This document shows, one piece after another, positions 59,396 to 64,000 of a DNA stretch of 64,000 nt; the first letter of the stretch is position 1, and every line of letters starts with the position of its first letter. Under the pieces are notes generated by a model that saw only the letters and a program-made list of their open reading frames with translations, made no database searches and was not told the DNA's origin. The DNA is from Oenanthe sinensis (Eukaryota > Streptophyta > Magnoliopsida > Apiales > Apiaceae), in the NCBI GenBank assembly GCA_028671895.1, contig JAPMAC010000221.1:992001-1056000 (forward strand), written 5' to 3'. The position numbers and the translations under genes are program-made.

Positions 59396-59754
59396 TCAGG
59401 GATCAACTTTTAATTTTGCAGGGTTTGACTTGTCAATTTGAAAATTGAAAGAAATTTTCTGGCAAGTTTTAAGTTTTAATGGCTTTTTTATGATTTTTCT
59501 AACTTCAGGAGGTTGTTTGTGACTGTTACGTAACTTGGATGATCTTTTCGTAGTTTAGCCACCGAAGATGTGTTTTGATCGAACATACCTCATTTGAGCT
59601 CTAATACTTGCCTTTTTTGAAGGGCAGGTCGACACAATTCAACCTAGTTGGGTTCGAGCTCATTTGACGTTGATTTATTTTTTTACACTTTCTTCTTCTT
59701 CTTTTTTTTCAAAATATTATTATTAAGTAATAATATTTCTTTTATCTGATTTTT

Positions 59755-59965
59755 AAGTCCACAATTTAGAGGTGTCACACTCGGATAAATTTCATTCGAA
59801 TAAAGTCCAACCCCGATTTTATTATTATTATTAAATAATAATAATTTCTATTTTTACCTAATTAGTTTTTGGATAATTTTTTCCTTGATTCAGAGGTGTC
59901 ATACTCGGATAAAATTTTACTCGCATAAAGTCCAACCTGGATTTTATTATTATTATTATTAGTAA
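59755..59965. repeat. ~124-bp direct repeat with ATT-trinucleotide tract (G3 3' UTR)
   Basis: AGAGGTGTCACACTCGGATAA at 59768 and AGAGGTGTCATACTCGGATAA at 59892, each followed by AATAAAGTCCAACC and a run of ATT triplets. Two full units; a partial third may precede them. Confidence 0.85.
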
Positions 59966-60000
59966 TAAAAATTTCTATTTTTATATTTTTTTAGACCTGG

Positions 60001-60672
60001 ATTGAGGTCGAATAAACCTCAATTTCAGGCCTAGGTCGAATTTGACTGGCTTGAGAGGCCTCAACCTCATTTGAGCCCCACGTCGAATAGAACTGAATTG
60101 AGGTCGAATAAACCTCAAATTCATGCCTAGGTCGAATTTGACTGGCTTAAGGGGCCTCAACCTCATTTGAGCCGCATGTCGAATAGACTTGGATTGAGGC
60201 CGAATAAACCTCAATTTTATGCCTAGGTCGAATTTGACTAGCTTGAGGGGACTCGACCTCATTTGAGCCACAGGTCGAATAGACCTAGATTGAGGTCGAA
60301 TAAACCCCAAATTCATGCATAGGTCGAATTTGACTGGCTTGAGGGGCCTCGGCCTCATTTGAGCCACAAGTCGAATAGACCTCGATTGAGGTCGAATAAA
60401 CCCCAAATTCATGCATAGGTCGAATTTGACTGGCTTGAGGGGCCTCGGCCTCATTTGAGCCACAGGTCGAATAGACCTGGATTGAGGTCGAATAAACCTC
60501 AAATTCATGCCTAGGTCGAATTTGACTGGCTTGAGGGGCCTCGACCTCATTTGAGCCCCAGGTCGAATAGACCTGGATTGAGGTCGAATAAACCTCAATT
60601 TCATGCCTAGGTCGAATTTGACTAGTGTGAGAGGTCTCGACCTCATTTGAGCCCCATTATGGCTCATTTTAC
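60001..60672 (-). repeat. Seven-unit 96-bp tandem array in G3 3' UTR
   Basis: Unit starts ATTGAGGTCGAATAAACCYC and recurs at 60001, 60097, 60193, 60289, 60385, 60481 and 60577, exactly 96 bases apart, with no indels. Within the unit, half-similar pieces (AGGTCGAATTTGACT; AGGTCGAATAAAC; AGGTCGAATAGAC) show an older substructure of about 32 bases. Because 96 is divisible by three and stops are absent, the minus strand is open for 232 codons (60679-59981) as a 32-residue repeat rich in R, P and S. I treat this as non-coding by position after pol. Confidence 0.95.
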
Positions 60673-61090
60673 CTTCCAAGTTGATCCAACAGGTACAAGG
60701 AGTTGTTCGACCTTATTTGAGGTCGAATAGAGCTCAGTTTTACCTTGAGCTCGAAATGTTCTATCCAAGGGCTGGTTGACCTCGTTTGAAGTCGAATTTT
60801 TAAAATGTTGTTGAGGTTGACTTTTCATTTCTACACTTGTCTTTAGTTCAATTGCTTTCGTGTTTAATACGAACATAAACAATAAACATTTATGGTACAT
60901 ATCAAGGTTTAACGAAACTTAACAAGATCATCAGAATGAAAATGAAGCAAACGGGAAATAATCCTTTTATATAATATGAAAAACAAAGTTCTCGAACGTA
61001 AGCAATACTTAGAAACGTTTAGCCCCCCAAGGCTTGTAAACTCGTAATCACTTAAAAACACTTAGGCATCAATGTTATCAATTAAACGTA
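60673..61090 (-). other. G3 sequence between integrase end and 96-bp array
   Basis: About 420 bases with further dispersed GAGGTCGAAT motifs (60719, 60749, 60787), which look like worn ends of the tandem array. No gene seen. Confidence 0.6.
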
Positions 61091-62294
61091 GTAGACCCTC
61101 AGGTTGGCATCATTCCAGCTTCTTGGGATGTCAACTCCTTCCAAGGTTTGGAGCTTGTATGCCCTTTTTCCCAATAACTTCCTTCATTTGATATGGTCCT
61201 TCCCAATTCGGGGATAGTTTGCCCTTGGGACCAACTCCAGATGCCTCGATCTTTCATAGGACCAAGTCTCCTTCACGGAAAAAGCTTTCCTTGACTCTGA
61301 GGTTATAGTAGAATGAAGCTTTCTTCTGATTCTCAACAATTCGAGCATTGGCATCATCGCGCACTTCGTCAATTAAGTCCAGTATACCTAAGTCTAATTA
61401 AAACTCCTGTACCCTTGGCGAAGTTTGAGATACCTTAATTGGCACCACGGCTTCAGCCCCATAGGCTAGTTAAAATGGTGTTTCACCTGTTGAGGTTTTA
61501 CAAGTAGTTCTATACGCCAATAGGATTGGGAGTAACTCATCAACCCAAGTCCCTTTAGAGCGCTCAACTCTTTTCTTGAGACCATCCAAGATAATTCTAT
61601 TGGCTACCTCTGTTTGTGCATTCGATTGAGGATAGGCTATTGAAGTGAAGCTTAGTTCAATTTCGTACTTTCCACAGTACTTTATAAAGTCCTTATTATT
61701 GAATTGAGTCCCATTGTCCATCATCAGGATCTTTGATAACCCATACCTGTATATGACATTCTCCTAGAAGAACTGTGTCACATTCTTTGTATCAATCTTA
61801 GTCAAGGGCTTGGCCTCTATGCACTTAGTAAAGTAGTCAATTGCAATAATGAGAAACTTCCTTTGCGCATTGGCCATAGGAAATGGGCCTAGAATATCCA
61901 TTCCCCACATAGCAAAGGGGATTGGTGAGTTGATGGACGTCAACATCTCAGGGGGCTGCCTGATAATGAGGGCAAACCTTTGGCAGTGATCACACTTCTT
62001 GACAAGTTTTAGCATCTTTAAGCATTTCAGGCTAATAGAATCCTAGCCTCACAATCTTATGAGCAACCTACTTCCTAGGTATTGGCCACACACACCTTCG
62101 TGAACTTCTCTTAAATTAGCTTCGGCCTCATTGGGTTTCAAACACCTCAAGTATGGTATCATATATGACTTTTTGTAAAGTACCCCCTCAATAAGAGCAT
62201 ACTTCAAAGCCCTTACTGATAGTTTTCTTACTTCCATAGGATTAGTAGTGTCTTTCCTATTTCCAAGTAGAGCTTGATGGGATCCATCCAACAT
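61090..62294 (-). pseudogene. G3 integrase region
   Basis: Minus strand, in order: a piece upstream of integrase (62294-62049), zinc-binding end and core start with KKCDHCQRFA, WGMDILGPFPMANAQRKF and AIDYFTKCIEAKPL (62015-61764), the core end with MMDNGTQFNNKDF and SIAYPQSNAQTEVANRIILD (61724-61470), and the C-terminal part (61372-61184). These are the D..D..E segments of a Tat/Ogre-type integrase; all three acidic positions appear present (GMDI, DNGTQF, the E of QTEVANR). Stops between the pieces show inactivation. Confidence 0.82.
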
Positions 62295-63054
62295 GTACCC
62301 AGCCCAATTGGGCCTACTAACTTAGCTTCAATACTCGGGGTTCTCAAGACCTGAAAGTAAACACTACTAGAGTAGTTCTCAAGTTCTGAAGATGCAAACT
62401 TAGATAAGGCATCAACCTTCACATTCTCTTCTCTTGGGACATATTCAAAGTGGCATTCCTCAAATTGTGTTGACTGAGCTTTAACAATCCTCAAATACTT
62501 CATCATTGTCTCTTTACGGGCCTCAAACTCCCTATTTACTTGGAAAATCGTGAGCCTTGAGTCTCCACAGACTTTCATATTTTTTACCCTAAGGGCTCTG
62601 GCTAAACCGAGCCCAGATATCAAATCTTCTTACTCTGCCTCATTGTTCATTGTTGGAAAATCCAACTTAATTGCATATCCACAACGAAGCCATCAGGGCT
62701 TTGTAGGACCAAACCAGTTTCACTTGTTTTTATTTTTCAAACTCCGTAAAAAAAGAGCACCCAATATTCCTTGAATTCTTCTTTATCTTTCTCTTTCTCA
62801 TTCTCTTTAGCCTCTTCATGTCCAACTTCTTGGTTGGGAATGGTACACTCAAGTATGAAGTCAGCTAGAGCTTGGGCCTTGATGGCCATCCTTGGCTTGT
62901 AACGGATTTCAAACTCTCCAAGCTGAATCGCCCACTTGATTAGGCTTCTACCGGCCTTGGGGATGTGAAGTATGTTTCTTAGGGGCCGGTCTGTCAAGAC
63001 TTCAATGGTATGTTCCTCGAAGTAAGGACGTAATTTTCTTGAAGCCATTATCAA
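62228..63054 (-). pseudogene. G3 RNase H domains
   Basis: Frame 63054-62737 has the first RNase H with MASRKLRPYFEEHTIEVLTD and WAIQLGEFEIRYKPRMAIKA. Frame 62623-62228 carries the second, plant/archaeal-like RNase H of Tat elements (GDSRLTIFQVNREFEARKET; EYVPREENVKVDALSKFAS, the latter with the terminal D). A dual RNase H is a described trait of the Tat lineage. A break near 62737-62624 removes the strand with the first acidic residues. Confidence 0.8.
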
Positions 63055-63166
63055 TGCTAAGCAAACTTCTCAACTTTTGAGTAGTTCAACTCTACTCCAT
63101 GCAAAATTTTGCTGATATAGTAGATGGGTTTCTAAACCATGACCTCTTCTCTTATAAGAAGAAAGC

Positions 63167-64000
63167 TCAAAGCTGAGCTAGAGACAACCAAGTATAGATG
63201 TAGCACCTCTCCAAGGCGTTTGGTTTCGTGAGTAAAGGTGGCTCAACTGTGTACTTTTTCAATTCCTCAAATGCCTCTTGGCTTTCTTCACTCCACACAA
63301 AGTCTTTAACCTTTTTGAGGGCCTTGAAGAATGGCAAACACTTTTCTCCAAACTTGGAGATGAAACGCCTCGGGGTTGCTACTTTTCCCGTGAGCTTCTG
63401 GACATCCTTTATAGTTTTAGGGGGCTCTATGTCCAAGATAGCTTGAATCTTATCAGGACTGTCCTCAATGCCCCTCTTCGAGACCATCAGGCCTAGAAAT
63501 TTTCCAGATCCAACTCTAAAGGCACACTTGGCCGGATTCAGCATCATTTTACGGGTTTTCAGAACTTCGAATGCCTCCCTTAGGTGCTCAAGGTGATCAA
63601 TTTTGTTTAGACTTTTGACTAACATGTCATCAACATAGACCTCCATGGTCTTACCAATGAGGTGCTTAAAATTTTTATTCACAAGCCTTTGATAAGTTGC
63701 TCCTGCATTCTTTAGACTAAAATCCATAACTAGATAACAGAAAATACCAAAATCCGTGATGAATGATACCTTAGGAATGTCATTGGGGTGCATCTTTATT
63801 TGGTTATAACCACTAAACCCATCCATGAAAATAAGCATCTTGTGCCCAACTGTGGCATCAATTAAATTATTTATCCTTGGCAAGGGAAAACAGTCCTTTG
63901 GACAAGCATCGTTCAGGTCCGTGAAGTCCACACATATTCTCCACTTTTCATTGGCCTTTTTGACTATCACAAGGTTTGCTTGCCATTCAGGGAATTGGAT
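63167..64000 (-). pseudogene. G3 reverse transcriptase, running off the window edge
   Basis: Open from the window edge to a stop at 63167. Contains WRICVDFTDLNDACPKDCFP, the fingers region typical of Tat/Ogre elements, MDGFSGYNQIKMHPNDIPK, and the catalytic YVDDMLVKS. It continues into the connection region (FLGLMVSKRGIEDSPDKIQA; KLTGKVATPRRFISKFGEKC). The stop near 63167 breaks it from RNase H. Gag, protease and the 5' LTR should lie right of the window. Confidence 0.85.

Noticed and set aside
59981..60679. 232-codon repetitive protein on the minus strand
   Set aside because: It is the translation of a 96-bp tandem array in the 3' UTR of a retrotransposon, in frame only because 96 is a multiple of three. 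Reported as a repeat.

Overview
This is a stretch of plant nuclear DNA, almost certainly from a eudicot. Two ordinary host genes with plant-type introns sit in a thicket of nested LTR retrotransposons (copia of the Sirevirus/Maximus type, gypsy of the Tekay/Del and Tat types) with tRNA-iMet-type primer-binding sites. The species cannot be fixed from sequence alone; an asterid such as an Apiaceae member is a guess.

Layout. 1-11344: copia element A on the minus strand (3' LTR cut by the window edge, decayed interior, 5' LTR), inserted in a plus-strand gypsy fragment (11345-12768) that keeps a long open reverse transcriptase. 12769-19670: minus-strand copia B, with gag and protease left of an LTR (16263-17369) and an additional ORF right of it. 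19671-43639: Tekay-like gypsy G2 on the minus strand (LTRs 21371-23258 and 41758-43639), split by composite copia element C (23668-38296), which is flanked by the target duplication TTGAG. Inside C lies a broken intron-containing GDSL esterase/lipase gene (27893-29192). 43640-44707: part of another gypsy-type LTR. 44708-46980: gag and 5' LTR of copia F.

46981-57400 is host gene space. It holds NDUFA8 (complex I CHCH subunit, 2 exons, 106 aa, plus strand) and, tail to tail with it, an SCL28-like SR splicing factor (6 exons, 259 aa, minus strand). From memory these match the neighbouring Arabidopsis loci AT5G18800 and AT5G18810, so this is probably an ancient conserved gene pair.

57650-64000: the 3' portion of a Tat-lineage gypsy element (G3) on the minus strand, with reverse transcriptase, RNase H, integrase, a long 3' untranslated region holding two tandem-repeat arrays (seven exact-length 96-bp units; about 18 units of about 48 bp), a polypurine tract and the 3' LTR.

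The most notable points are: a host gene fragment with introns carried inside an LTR retrotransposon; copia elements A and C with near-identical LTRs but thoroughly dead pol genes, which implies mobilisation in trans; LTRs with interior sequence on both sides in three different families; and a hairpin with a G-rich loop at the LTR/primer-binding-site border that is preserved with base changes in four copia LTR families.
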